Origin: Bacteroidales bacterium | Lineage (GTDB): Bacteria > Bacteroidota > Bacteroidia > Bacteroidales > P3 | Reading direction: 5' to 3' | Length of the DNA stretch: 36,749 bases | NCBI GenBank assembly: GCA_024685285.1 | Contig: JAIKVZ010000049.1 | Location: 1-36,749, forward strand | In this document: positions 8,046 through 17,243 of the stretch, one piece after another | Numbering within the stretch: the first letter of the stretch is position 1 | How the letters are laid out: every line of letters begins with the position of its first letter | Position numbers and translations under genes: made by a program | The notes under the pieces: model-generated | What the model was told of the DNA's origin: nothing | What the model saw: only the letters and a program-made list of their open reading frames with translations | Databases searched by the model: none

Positions 8046-9038
8046 TCAAAATCCCACGTTGAGGTCTCGCAAAGCTGCGTAGAGGCTGCCTGGGGTGTTG
8101 CCGTCATCGGCTGGAATGTTTTGGAAAAGGTGGGCGCGGCGGGCGGCAAAGATTCCCAATCCGCCGGTGATATTTGTATAGACGTTGTGGCTCTGCTCGA
8201 TCACACTGCTGCTTGATGAATTGATGTAGGCGTTGAGATCTTCGGTGCAGGCTGCGATGTATATGTCGACGGTTTCAAGATATTTTTTTGGCTGAGGGTC
8301 GTCTTCAAGGGCCTGCTTAAGGTCTGTGAGGAAGTGGTATTGTGAATAGCTGATGCTTTGTGTCTGGTTTACAGAGCGTCGCTCGACCATGCTACCGCAC
8401 GAGATGTCTTGATAGAGGGTGTCATTGCCATCGTTTTCGGAGTAATAGAATCTGATGATGGGTTCGTAACGGCGTGCATTTTTGAGGTTGTACCATACTA
8501 AGTTGTAGGTACTTCCTGCGCCGTAGAATGAGAACATGGGTCGTCCGTATGAATATATTAATTCTGGTTCCACCATTGATATTAACTGTGTTGTTGCCTC
8601 GGCAATAATGCTGTCTGTGGATGTCTTAGTGACTAAAAGGCGATAGGTACATGTGGAGTCGAGTTTGCTGGTGGGTACATAATAGTACAAAGGCTGGTCT
8701 GTGTTGGCAAAAATACCTGTATCGATAGTGCGTTTGGTGTATGTGAAGTGCATGGTGTCTCTTACCGTATTGCCTTTCTGGACAAGGACATCAACCTTTA
8801 TGTAGCCCTCGGGGAAATTGATTGAGTCGGAGATCTGGGCAGGAATGTCTATGCTGCTCTCCGGGAGGTAGCAACGCTGAACCCTTGCCCAAATAGTGTC
8901 GTCGTCTTGGTCAAGAATGCAATACACTACAGGTATCTCTTTCCATGTAGCGTTGGGAGAGAAATCGACTTTGCACGAACAGAGAGTGGAAAGTGTAACA
9001 ATAAATAAGATTGCACGTATGTATCGTTGCGTTTTCAT
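8046..9038 (-). CDS. DUF4249-like lipoprotein
   Basis: The 330-residue product begins with a lipoprotein signal (IVTLSTLCSCK, lipobox with Cys after TLCS). It continues with beta-rich sequence ending in NITGGLGIFAARRAHL, a pattern typical of DUF4249 lipoproteins of Bacteroidota. Those proteins are predicted to sit at the outer membrane, often beside TonB-dependent receptors; none is present here. It starts 7 bases after the stop of the GH2-like gene and is probably the last gene of a three-gene secreted-protein operon. Function is unknown. Confidence 0.6.
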   Translation of the reverse strand: MKTQRYIRAILFIVTLSTLCSCKVDFSPNATWKEIPVVYCILDQDDDTIWARVQRCYLPESSIDIPAQISDSINFPEGYIKVDVLVQKGNTVRDTMHFTYTKRTIDTGIFANTDQPLYYYVPTSKLDSTCTYRLLVTKTSTDSIIAEATTQLISMVEPELIYSYGRPMFSFYGAGSTYNLVWYNLKNARRYEPIIRFYYSENDGNDTLYQDISCGSMVERRSVNQTQSISYSQYHFLTDLKQALEDDPQPKKYLETVDIYIAACTEDLNAYINSSSSSVIEQSHNVYTNITGGLGIFAARRAHLFQNIPADDGNTPGSLYAALRDLNVGF

Positions 9039-9045
9039 GTGATAT

Positions 9046-12000
9046 CTATTCTTTCAGCTTTTCGGTTACGGTTATTTCATCGGTCAACAGCCACGGTTTC
9101 AATCCTTTTGCCCTATGCCAGTCGGGTATGCGGCCAAGAGTCTTGATGGATACTTTTATATATTTCACATCGGTGTTGTCGATGGGCACTTCGAGGGTGA
9201 TTTTTTGCTGTTGCATATCGGCGTCGGCAGGGTTGTAACTAATAGTTGCCGATGTTGGCTCTGAGAAGTGTATGCCGTCGGTTGATGTGCTTATAGCGAC
9301 CTCGTTAGGGGCGAATACCCAAACGCTCGGGTTATGGGCGAAACCGAGGATTATCTGGCTTACGTCGATTGCTTTGGATAGTTCGAACTGTATGTCTACG
9401 CCAGTTCCTGAGAATCCGAGCCAGCCGCGAGTAAGGTCGTCCACCGAGCCGGTCTCGCCGTCAAACAGTATGTGGTCGGAATCCTTATTGTATGGGGTGT
9501 TTGGTTTCCGCGAGAACGACACGGACTGCATATAGTCGAACCCGAACAACTTTTCAGTTACAAATGATGGTGCTCCAGTTTCGGAGTAAGCCCGTGCTTT
9601 GACCAATGTTGTTGTTTCGATAGTGAAAGGTTCTTTATACAACTCGGAAGAGCTTGTTGGTGAGGTGCCGTCGGTGGTATAGTGCACCTTGGCATTTGGT
9701 TCGTTGGTACTTATTGTCACTTTCATTGGACCAACAAAACGATTGTTTTCGGCAGTGATAACAGGCATCTCGGTGAGTACTGAGGTGTGTTGAGGGTAGG
9801 CAATGCGATAAAAGTCATAAGGCTCGTTTTCGTAGCACTCGTATCGGCGCAAGTGGCAGCGTGTCAGAGTCGTGGTATCGTTTGAAATGGGAATGGTATA
9901 GGTGAGAGCACTACCGTTGACGGTAAATGAGAACAGTGAGTCGGCAAAGTCAACGTATAGACCTTCGGTCTGGTCGAAAAGGCTCAGCCATCTGACATTG
10001 TCCCGACTGCCACCATCGGCGGTGTCTGCAAAACGGCCAATAGCGACTTTGTTTATACCTGTCAATGCCCCATTATTCGAAGGGAAACATACGTAGCGGT
10101 CGTTGCCAAACCATGTCACTGAATCATAGCTACTAGTGTTTGCAAGTTCGCCTACGATATAAAGCCCTTTCTTGCCCGATTTTGGGATTTCGATCGTAAT
10201 AATAATGTCGCCGGAATGAAGCACTACTATCGATTGGTGAACATCGGCCCCGACGCTGCTGCTCAGCAGTCTCTCAATGCAAAATGTGTATGGATCGGGC
10301 TTTGTATATGACACTGCAGTAGTTTGCATTGGTGTAGAGTTCTTGTCTCCGATTTTTAGCAATGTCATGGTTGGTACGATTGTGGCTTGAGTGCCTTGAC
10401 GGCTATAGGTCAATAGGTTGCCGCTTGCCGAGTCTACGGTTATCTCAAAATTTGCACCTTTTATTGTTATAATTTGAGCCGAATCAACCTCAAGAACGTC
10501 TTTATTTAGAGAAGAGAGTTCTTTGCGTGCAAAACGATTGGCCGGCAAAGCAAACTCAACCTCATCAATTAGTGTGTTGGCAGTATAATAGGCTGTGGCG
10601 CGACGAGCCCTTAGACTGAAACGTATGAACAACTCTTCATCGGGATAGAGGGTTAGCTGCGGCAACCTGAGTTTAAATCTCTCGCTTTCACCAGGGTTGA
10701 GGTTAAGGGGAAGGTCACCTTCGACTATGTTGGGTTTGTGATTTGTGCAGATGGTGTAGTCTAAGGAGTAGGAAGAAAGGTTACCGAAATCGGCGATATT
10801 TTGAACCTCAAATTCACCTTGGTCTGGGGTGAGGCTGGTCATACGGATCTCGCAGGGGCGGAACAGATGACGCAATGCAGCTACAGAAGGTTTTGCGTAT
10901 CGCGATGATTTGAGCAGTCCAGGCAGAGTGTGTTTGCTGCTGGTCTCGGTGTCAACAATTGTTACAGGCAGCCAGTTTGATACAAAGGCTCCTTGCACCG
11001 AGGCGTTGTCACGTATAAGTTGCCATATCTCGTCGAATTCGGCGTAGTTGCCTTCGGCTACAGATTGCGACGACATGACTATCAGTGGACGGCTTTGTGG
11101 TTTGGAAACAAACTGCTTTATACTCTCTGGAGTAGGGTCCTGCGGGGCAATGATGTCTGTGTTGGTCGAGTATTGTGCCCCGCTGAAGAGGGTTGGTCGT
11201 GAGACATCAAGGCCTTTCAGAGCCTTGTAGGCGTCTTCCATGCAGATGCCATTGTCGGTGCAGTTGCCAAGAGACCACATTATTATTGAGGTGTGGTTCT
11301 TGTAGCGTCCGTACATATTGGTGACCCTTTGGACAAACTGGGTACTGTAGTCGCGGTCGGTGGCAACGGCTTTCATTTTGGTTGAGAGCGGGTGCAGGTT
11401 GGCATCGCACACTACGTATAGTCCCAATTGGTCACAGAGTTCATACAGACGCCAATCGGCAGGCGAATGATATGCAGTGCGTATGGCGTTGAAGCCATTG
11501 CGTTTCATTTGCAACAGGTCCTGACGAATCTGAATTGTGCTATATTCGCCATCGGCATTTGCAGCGTTGTATATAGTGCCTCGAATGGTAATGGGTTGAC
11601 CGTTGAGACACAATAGACCGTCGTTGACTTCGACACTGCGAAATCCGAAACGGGTTCCTAATACTTCGATGAGTTGCATCTTCTCGTCGCGAAGGCGCAA
11701 CACAAGGGTGTACAGGTTGGGATTTTCGGCGTTCCAGAGTTGTGCTGATGGGTATTCTGCTTCGAGGTTGAGTCGGAGCGTGGATCGTTTGTTGAAGACT
11801 GCCCACTTGCCCATTTTGTCGAATTGGTGTCCTTGGGGATCCCATATTTCCACCTCAAGGTAGTACTTTCCTTTCTGTAAAGGGTTGCTTAAATCGACTG
11901 AAAGAGAGAGAGTTGCAGACGATGTCCGATGTTGACCCGACCCTAACACGACGTAATCATGTATATGCACCTGAGGCTCAAGTAGAATGAACGCTGTTCC

Positions 12001-12459
12001 GTCTATTGCTGGTGAACGACGTGGTAGAGCGGCGTCCATGTGGTCGGCATCGGAGTGCTTGAGCACTGTCACTGTTATAGTGTTAGTCTTGCCGAGTTTG
12101 AGTTGGGGACTGAGGTTGAATTCGTTGAGGTTCTGCCCATCGAGTGCTGTATCGATGATTGTTGTGCCAACTATGACATGGCAGGCTCCGGTTGTGCGTA
12201 TGTTGAGGTAGGCGTTGTAGCCTTTCCACCATTTTGCCACCTCGATTTGTCGCGAGAACTCCACGGCGGTGTCGTTCTCGTTGCGTTGCCAGTGGTTGTC
12301 GAGGGCCATATAGTATGGCGAGGCGGTGTAACGCAACTTCTCTATGTCGTTTTCATCCTCATAGGCAATTATGTTGGCGCGCGGCGGCTCTTGGGCTGTC
12401 GCGGCCATTGCCATAAGGCAGGATAGAATTGCTGCTATCAGCCTCTTGAACCTCATCAT
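9046..12459 (-). CDS. Secreted GH2 beta-galactosidase-like protein lacking the catalytic glutamates
   Basis: The 1137-residue protein has a signal peptide (residues 1-22, ending ATAQ) and a GH2 sugar-binding N-domain (about 45-170). An Ig-like domain ends in GTRFGFRSVEV (268-278), and a TIM barrel spans about 285-535. A C-terminal galactosidase-type beta domain follows, then a chitobiase C-terminal-like module (about 897-970, HYTTDGTSPT) and an F5/8 type C-like module (about 990-1137, WLGFSGTGVDIQFEL). The fold motifs align well with LacZ: IRTAYHSPADWRLYELCDQLG, MWSLGN, RPLI...EGN and QGAFVSNW. The acid/base position is Cys400 (SLGNC, normally SLGNE), the nucleophile position is about Ser463 (normally the Glu of CEYAHAMGN), and the usual DEANIE is CDANLH. 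It is probably a binding protein rather than a glycosidase. The frame is intact. Confidence 0.85.
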   Translation of the reverse strand: MMRFKRLIAAILSCLMAMAATAQEPPRANIIAYEDENDIEKLRYTASPYYMALDNHWQRNENDTAVEFSRQIEVAKWWKGYNAYLNIRTTGACHVIVGTTIIDTALDGQNLNEFNLSPQLKLGKTNTITVTVLKHSDADHMDAALPRRSPAIDGTAFILLEPQVHIHDYVVLGSGQHRTSSATLSLSVDLSNPLQKGKYYLEVEIWDPQGHQFDKMGKWAVFNKRSTLRLNLEAEYPSAQLWNAENPNLYTLVLRLRDEKMQLIEVLGTRFGFRSVEVNDGLLCLNGQPITIRGTIYNAANADGEYSTIQIRQDLLQMKRNGFNAIRTAYHSPADWRLYELCDQLGLYVVCDANLHPLSTKMKAVATDRDYSTQFVQRVTNMYGRYKNHTSIIMWSLGNCTDNGICMEDAYKALKGLDVSRPTLFSGAQYSTNTDIIAPQDPTPESIKQFVSKPQSRPLIVMSSQSVAEGNYAEFDEIWQLIRDNASVQGAFVSNWLPVTIVDTETSSKHTLPGLLKSSRYAKPSVAALRHLFRPCEIRMTSLTPDQGEFEVQNIADFGNLSSYSLDYTICTNHKPNIVEGDLPLNLNPGESERFKLRLPQLTLYPDEELFIRFSLRARRATAYYTANTLIDEVEFALPANRFARKELSSLNKDVLEVDSAQIITIKGANFEITVDSASGNLLTYSRQGTQATIVPTMTLLKIGDKNSTPMQTTAVSYTKPDPYTFCIERLLSSSVGADVHQSIVVLHSGDIIITIEIPKSGKKGLYIVGELANTSSYDSVTWFGNDRYVCFPSNNGALTGINKVAIGRFADTADGGSRDNVRWLSLFDQTEGLYVDFADSLFSFTVNGSALTYTIPISNDTTTLTRCHLRRYECYENEPYDFYRIAYPQHTSVLTEMPVITAENNRFVGPMKVTISTNEPNAKVHYTTDGTSPTSSSELYKEPFTIETTTLVKARAYSETGAPSFVTEKLFGFDYMQSVSFSRKPNTPYNKDSDHILFDGETGSVDDLTRGWLGFSGTGVDIQFELSKAIDVSQIILGFAHNPSVWVFAPNEVAISTSTDGIHFSEPTSATISYNPADADMQQQKITLEVPIDNTDVKYIKVSIKTLGRIPDWHRAKGLKPWLLTDEITVTEKLKE
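11928..11949 (-). repeat. Interspersed 11-bp-period repeat, partial copy D inside the GH2-like gene
   Basis: On the minus strand two units are present: GTGTTAGGGTC (11939-11949, two mismatches to GGGTTAAGGTC) and GGGTCAACATC (11928-11938, exact). The flanking 11 bases on each side are only weakly similar. The segment is translated in frame as residues 171-178 (VLGSGQHR) in the linker after the N-terminal GH2 domain. Confidence 0.6.
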
Positions 12460-12466
12460 TACATGT

Positions 12467-13051
12467 TTAGAAATTCACTCCGGCTCCAAAGCGAAGCATA
12501 TGAAACAGTATTGGGTCGTCGAGGGCCGGCATACCGTTTTCGTCGCACATCTTCACTTTGTTTAGAAACATGAGCTGATAGCCCATATTGAGGTTCACGG
12601 CCAAGTTGCGCGACAGTGCATAGCGGGCTCCCGCCAGTATATTGAAGTACAGGCCGCCCTCGTCTATATAAATAGATTTTGGTGGTATGCCTGTGGCGCC
12701 CAGCGGTATACAGTAACCTATTTGTACTGCACTGAACGGGGTGAGGGTGTTGCGCGAGAAGTGGCTGCGCAGCTCGAGAAACACGGGCAGCTGAGTGAAA
12801 CCGCCACGTGGGTCATTCAGGTAGGTTACGCCGAGTCCCAATCCGGCTTCCTTGCCGAACTGGAATCCTGATATGAATGTGAACCCGTGCAAGTTTGCGG
12901 TGTCGCTATGGGTGGTTTGGTTGACATTGGTCATAAAGGCGTACTCACCCACGCCATAGAACCCATACCAGCGAAACTCTACGTGTTCCTGTGCCGCTAC
13001 AGCCAGGGTGCCGCACACCAACATGGCGAGTATAAGAGATTTTTTTGTCAT
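12467..13051 (-). CDS. Small outer-membrane beta-barrel protein, PorT/OMP_b-brl-like
   Basis: The 194-residue product has a signal peptide (MTKKSLILAMLVCGTLAVAA, then Q) and about eight amphipathic strands, for example FRWYGFYGVGEYAFM, EAGLGLGVTYLN, LAVNLNMGYQLMFLN and MLRFGAGVNF at the C-terminus with terminal Phe. This is the pattern of the small 8-strand barrel families of Bacteroidota. The gene is first in the operon with the GH2-like protein (8-base gap) and the DUF4249-like lipoprotein. A barrel, a carbohydrate-binding-like secreted protein and a lipoprotein encoded together suggest one outer-surface complex. That is an inference from gene order. Confidence 0.7.
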   Translation of the reverse strand: MTKKSLILAMLVCGTLAVAAQEHVEFRWYGFYGVGEYAFMTNVNQTTHSDTANLHGFTFISGFQFGKEAGLGLGVTYLNDPRGGFTQLPVFLELRSHFSRNTLTPFSAVQIGYCIPLGATGIPPKSIYIDEGGLYFNILAGARYALSRNLAVNLNMGYQLMFLNKVKMCDENGMPALDDPILFHMLRFGAGVNF

Positions 13052-13091
13052 GTTAAATTGTTGGTTTTTCTTGCTATTGTTTTTTGTTTCA

Positions 13092-13123
13092 AGGGCGGTG
13101 TGTGTTAAAGCATACCGCCCTTA
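13092..13123. terminator. Hairpin between the kam operon and the outer-membrane operon
   Basis: AAGGGCGGT (13092-13100) pairs perfectly with ACCGCCCTT (13115-13123), and the stem can extend inward through G-U pairs. It lies 25 bases after the CoA-transferase stop. There is no T-run on the minus strand, so it may be a weak terminator or a processing/protection hairpin. Confidence 0.5.
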
Positions 13124-13147
13124 TGTGGCTTAGGAGTGGCTATTGTG

Positions 13148-13804
<657 letters not shown>

Positions 13805-13824
13805 TTTTATGATTGTTTGATTGT

Positions 13825-14613
13825 TTATTTCCATCCACGATTTACCATCTCCTGAGCGATGTATGAGGCCTCATCGTCGGCGTAGGTGTTGGGACCAAAA
13901 CCGGCATCGTAGCCCAGCTCTTTGGCCAGTTCGTGGCTTATGCGCGGACCTCCGCAGATGAGTATGACCTTGTCGCGCAACCCCTCGGCCTCGAGCATTT
14001 CAACCAACTCGGTGAGGTTTTTGATGTGCACGTCCTTCTGGGTCACTGTCTGGCTGACTATGAGTGCGTCGGCGTGTAGTTCTATGCCTTTGGCAATGAA
14101 CTCCTCATTAGGCACCTGGCTGCCGAGGTTGTACGCATCTATCATGTCGTAACGCTCCAAACCATAGTGACCGGCATAGCCTTTCATGTTCATTATGGCG
14201 TCTATGCCAACCGTGTGGGCGTCAGTACCCGTCGAGGCTCCGACGATGACAATTTTGCGACCAATGTGCTCACGTATGTACTCGTCGCACTCGTGCATAT
14301 CCATAGTGGTGCTCTCAACTTTGGGAACATGGATAGAGGTGTAGTCTACCGTGTGAGTCAGCGAGCCGTAGCAGTTCATGAAGCAGAAGCCTTCGGTGAG
14401 CTCTTTCTGGTACACCACCAGAGGATTCTCGAAGCCCATTTTCTTGAGCAACTGCTTGGCGGCCTCTTCGGCCTCGGCACCTGCCGGCACCGGCAGTGTA
14501 AAACTGAGCTGCACCTTGCCGTCGTTCATAGTATCGCCGTATGGCTTTATTTTTGTGAGGTCTAAGGTTTTGTCGTAGTCCTTTGCCTCCATTGAGTACA
14601 ATCCTTCACTCAT
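13825..14613 (-). CDS. kamE: D-lysine/beta-lysine 5,6-aminomutase beta subunit
   Basis: With KamD this subunit forms the adenosylcobalamin- and PLP-dependent mutase that moves the terminal amino group of beta-lysine to give 3,5-diaminohexanoate. The 262-residue protein has the B12-binding DxHxxG motif in STGTDAHTVGID (His133, expected lower cobalt ligand). Lys144 in MNMKGYAGHYGLERY is the expected PLP lysine; both numbers match those I recall for the Clostridium sticklandii enzyme. The Rossmann half continues with ADALIVSQTVTQKDVH and ICGGPRISHELA. It follows kamD after one base. Confidence 0.95.
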   Translation of the reverse strand: MSEGLYSMEAKDYDKTLDLTKIKPYGDTMNDGKVQLSFTLPVPAGAEAEEAAKQLLKKMGFENPLVVYQKELTEGFCFMNCYGSLTHTVDYTSIHVPKVESTTMDMHECDEYIREHIGRKIVIVGASTGTDAHTVGIDAIMNMKGYAGHYGLERYDMIDAYNLGSQVPNEEFIAKGIELHADALIVSQTVTQKDVHIKNLTELVEMLEAEGLRDKVILICGGPRISHELAKELGYDAGFGPNTYADDEASYIAQEMVNRGWK

Positions 14614-14614
14614 C

Positions 14615-16171
14615 TTATTTTTTACCTTTCATTAGTTCTACAAATGGGTTGAAGTAGTTTTCGCCCTTGGCAGTGACGCCGTCAAGGCCTTTGCCGCCGT
14701 TCTTTGGACGCTTCACGTTGGCGAATATACCCTTTTCCAAGGCGGTGAAGAGGCCTTCGCTCTCCATCTGCTCAAGCAGAGCGGTGGCTTTGTCGAGTAC
14801 CTCTTTGGCGCGGCTACGGATAATGCCGCCCTCTTTGAACTCCACCTCTTCGCCGATGTCTTTCATATTGTTGAAGATGTATTTGGCATTTTCAATAGAG
14901 AGATAGCGGTCGCTCATGAAGGGGGTATGGATGGCCTCGGTGGGCATACCCAGCAACTGCAGTCCCTGGTGGGTCCATTGGCCGATGATGTTGAACAGGG
15001 CGTCCTGGATGTGTCCGCGGAATATATTGCCTGTCATGAACTTGGTTGGAGGCATATATTTTAGCGGTGCGTTTGGGAATATTTCGCGAATCATCTGAGC
15101 CTGTGCCAACTCGTAGAGAAATCCGTTTTCAAGCATGGGGTCCATCTCGAATGCGTGTCCGAGACCTTGCTGTTCGCTGGGCAAGCCGGCCATAAGGGCC
15201 AACTGCTCGTTGATGAGGTCAGAAGCCAGCACGGTGTGCGCCTCCTCGTAGGCGTCGGCGGTGGTTAAGTAGTTGTCTTCACCGGTATTGATGATGACGC
15301 CTGCAAAGCCGTTGATGATACGGCTCATGTATTGGTCTATCAGCGTGCGTTGCATATTGATGTCGCGGAACAGAATGCCGTAGAGGGCATCGTTCAACAT
15401 CACGTCGAGGCCTTCCAAAGCGCCCATGGCCGCAATCTCTGGCATACAAAGGCCGGAGCAGTAGTTGCAGAGGCGTATGTATCGCCCAACCTCTTCGCCC
15501 ACCTCGTCGAGGGCCTTGCGCATAATGCGGAAGTTCTCCTGGGTGGCGAAAGTGCCGCCGAAACCCTCGGTAGTGGCACCATATGGCACATAGTCGAGCA
15601 GCGACTGGCCAGTGGTGCGGATGACGGCTATAATGTCGGCTCCTTGGCGAGCACCGGCCTGGGCCTGAACCACGTCCTCGTAAATATTGCCGGTAGCCAC
15701 GATGATGTAGAGGTAGGGTTTGGAACCTTCTCCGATGGTCTCGATATAGTGCTCGCGGCGCAGACGATTGTTGCGTACGCGTGTTATAGTCTGGTCAATA
15801 TAGGGGTTGAGGACTGACTTTATCTCAGCAATGGGGTGTAGTGGCAGGCGTGTGATGTCGAGGGTGCCAGCGGTAATAGCCTCGGCTATCTCCTGGGGAG
15901 ACTTGCCAGTCTCGGCTATTGCGTTGCCGATAAAGAACATAACGCCTTGGCTCAGCTGACCTTTGCTTTTGAGGTCGTCCACCACTACATTGGGCAGAGG
16001 CACCCCATTGTCGTCAATGCCGTCGATGCCCAGCAGACGGCACAGAGTGCGCTCTACGGCAACGGTGGTGTATCCCTCCACAAAATCCTGCACCTGGCCG
16101 GCGATGTTGCGGGCTACCGAGCGGGCATGTTCAACTTTCGTAAAATCAAGTCCTACTTTACTTTTTTGCAT
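14615..16171 (-). CDS. kamD: D-lysine/beta-lysine 5,6-aminomutase alpha subunit
   Basis: The alpha subunit provides the TIM barrel of the lysine 5,6-aminomutase. The product is 518 residues, close to the family length, from the ATG at 16171 (MQKSKVGLDFTKVEHARS). An upstream in-frame ATG at 16291 is rejected because it precedes the promoter and adds non-family sequence. Conserved stretches include VPYGATTEGFGGTFATQENFRIMRKAL, NYCSGLCMPEIAAMGALEGLDVMLNDALYGILFRDINM, INTGEDNYLTT and LPSEQQGLGHAFEMDP. It leads the kamD-kamE-CoA-transferase operon. The upstream enzyme KamA and the later Kdd, Kce and Kal genes are absent from the window. Confidence 0.95.
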   Translation of the reverse strand: MQKSKVGLDFTKVEHARSVARNIAGQVQDFVEGYTTVAVERTLCRLLGIDGIDDNGVPLPNVVVDDLKSKGQLSQGVMFFIGNAIAETGKSPQEIAEAITAGTLDITRLPLHPIAEIKSVLNPYIDQTITRVRNNRLRREHYIETIGEGSKPYLYIIVATGNIYEDVVQAQAGARQGADIIAVIRTTGQSLLDYVPYGATTEGFGGTFATQENFRIMRKALDEVGEEVGRYIRLCNYCSGLCMPEIAAMGALEGLDVMLNDALYGILFRDINMQRTLIDQYMSRIINGFAGVIINTGEDNYLTTADAYEEAHTVLASDLINEQLALMAGLPSEQQGLGHAFEMDPMLENGFLYELAQAQMIREIFPNAPLKYMPPTKFMTGNIFRGHIQDALFNIIGQWTHQGLQLLGMPTEAIHTPFMSDRYLSIENAKYIFNNMKDIGEEVEFKEGGIIRSRAKEVLDKATALLEQMESEGLFTALEKGIFANVKRPKNGGKGLDGVTAKGENYFNPFVELMKGKK

Positions 16172-16217
16172 TGTTAGTGTATTGTTATGTTTATTTTCTA
16201 TATTAGAATTCGGACTG

Positions 16218-16225
16218 CAAAGATA
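16218..16225 (-). promoter_or_regulatory. -7 element of the kamDE promoter
   Basis: On the minus strand TATCTTTG is an exact TAnnTTTG element 46 bases before the kamD ATG at 16171. The -33 region is A/T-rich without a clear TTTG. The 328-base gap 16172-16499 otherwise holds two hairpins and repeat copy B. Confidence 0.55.
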
Positions 16226-16340
16226 CAACTTTTTTTGGTTATATATATGAAATTTATAAAAAAAATGCTGTTGGTGACAGTTACACGCCATTTCACCGCC
16301 GATGATATTCCGTAGATTTTTTGTCGATAGGAGGAAAAAT

Positions 16341-16388
16341 ACTGTCTCACAGACAGTTAAGTTGTGAGAATTAACACTCCCACAACTT
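16341..16388. other. Two hairpins upstream of kamD
   Basis: ACTGTCT (16341-16347) and AGACAGT (16351-16357) form a 7-bp stem with a 3-base loop. AAGTTGTG (16359-16366) and CACAACTT (16381-16388) form an adjacent 8-bp stem. They lie 3' of the GH25 gene and upstream of the kamD promoter, so they may end the GH25 transcript, though no T-run is present. Confidence 0.45.
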
Positions 16389-16406
16389 GCTGAAATTCAA
16401 GGTTTA

Positions 16407-16446
16407 AGATGGGTTAGGTTCGGGTTAAGGTCGGGTCAACATCGGG
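16407..16446 (+). repeat. Interspersed 11-bp-period repeat, copy B
   Basis: The plus strand carries GGGTTAGGTTC (16411-16421), GGGTTAAGGTC (16422-16432) and GGGTCAACATC (16433-16443) followed by GGG. All 40 bases are identical to the complement of 3149-3188. It lies between the GH25 stop and the kamD promoter. Confidence 0.85.
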
Positions 16447-16499
16447 GAGGAGTATCAAGTAGCCGATGTTTTAGCGATTTCAGGGTATCCTCAAACAGT

Positions 16500-17243
16500 C
16501 TATTTCGTTGCAGTAGTGTCAGTTGTGGCGGCTGGCTGCTTCTTCTTTGGCTTTGGCATACGTATGTCTGCAAGGCTGTGCTTGCGGTTGAAGCGGTTGA
16601 AATCGACGTTGCCTTTTATGCCCGGACACTTGCCGCGCTCGGTATACTGCCACAGGGTGAAGCGGGTGGTGGGGTAGGTGCGGTAGTTGGCTATGAAGAT
16701 ATGGTATTTGGCGTATTTTTTGCCTGCGAAATGGGTCTTGTATAGCCGCTCCGATGTGTATATCATTGGCTTTACGCCATATTCGGTCTCCATGAGCTCG
16801 AGCAGCTTGTCTACGCGTGCCATGTAGAGGCGGTCGCAGTGGTGGCCCTCGATGTCGAGCACAGGTATTAGGTCTTGCTGCTTCTTTGACACCACCGACT
16901 TGAAGTTGGCAAATTGCTGGTAGGCAGTGGTCTTGCTGCTATATAGGTGGTAGCTTCCAACCAACAAACCAGCCTCTTTGGCTTTTTTGATGTTGATGGC
17001 GTATTTGGGATCTTTAATTGAGGTGCCTTCTGTGGCTTTGATGTAGACGAACTTGATGGTTGAGTCTTTTGCCACTTTGCTCCAGTTGATGTTGTCTTGG
17101 TATTTCGACACATCGATGCCCTTGACGCTTTGTGCTCCGAGGTGCAATGGAGCGCAGAGGACCATTACTGCCGCCATTATGGCTGTGACCAGCGCTTTAC
17201 ATCTGTATTTCGGCTCCTGTGGCGTCATAGAATTTGTAGTCAA
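16500..17243 (-). CDS. Secreted GH25 muramidase (lysozyme family)
   Basis: GH25 enzymes cut the beta-1,4 bond between N-acetylmuramic acid and N-acetylglucosamine in peptidoglycan. The protein has a signal peptide (basic KYRCK, hydrophobic ALVTAIMAAVMVLC, ending LGAQ), the N-terminal barrel motif VKGIDVSKYQ (Asp44), the catalytic DxE in VLDIEGH (Asp130, Glu132), YTSERLY, and the closing LWQYTERG...GNVDFNRF. The Lys/Pro/Thr-rich tail (PKPKKKQPAATTDTTATK) may be a short linker or wall-binding tail. The first 47 bases overlap the end of rng in another frame. A start at 17228 is also possible, while the next ATG (17177) would cut into the signal peptide. Confidence 0.88.
   Translation of the reverse strand: MTTNSMTPQEPKYRCKALVTAIMAAVMVLCAPLHLGAQSVKGIDVSKYQDNINWSKVAKDSTIKFVYIKATEGTSIKDPKYAINIKKAKEAGLLVGSYHLYSSKTTAYQQFANFKSVVSKKQQDLIPVLDIEGHHCDRLYMARVDKLLELMETEYGVKPMIYTSERLYKTHFAGKKYAKYHIFIANYRTYPTTRFTLWQYTERGKCPGIKGNVDFNRFNRKHSLADIRMPKPKKKQPAATTDTTATK

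Noticed and set aside
16171..16291. Longer N-terminus for kamD starting at 16291
   Set aside because: The extra 40 residues are unlike the family and would require translation upstream of the TATCTTTG promoter element at 16218-16225.
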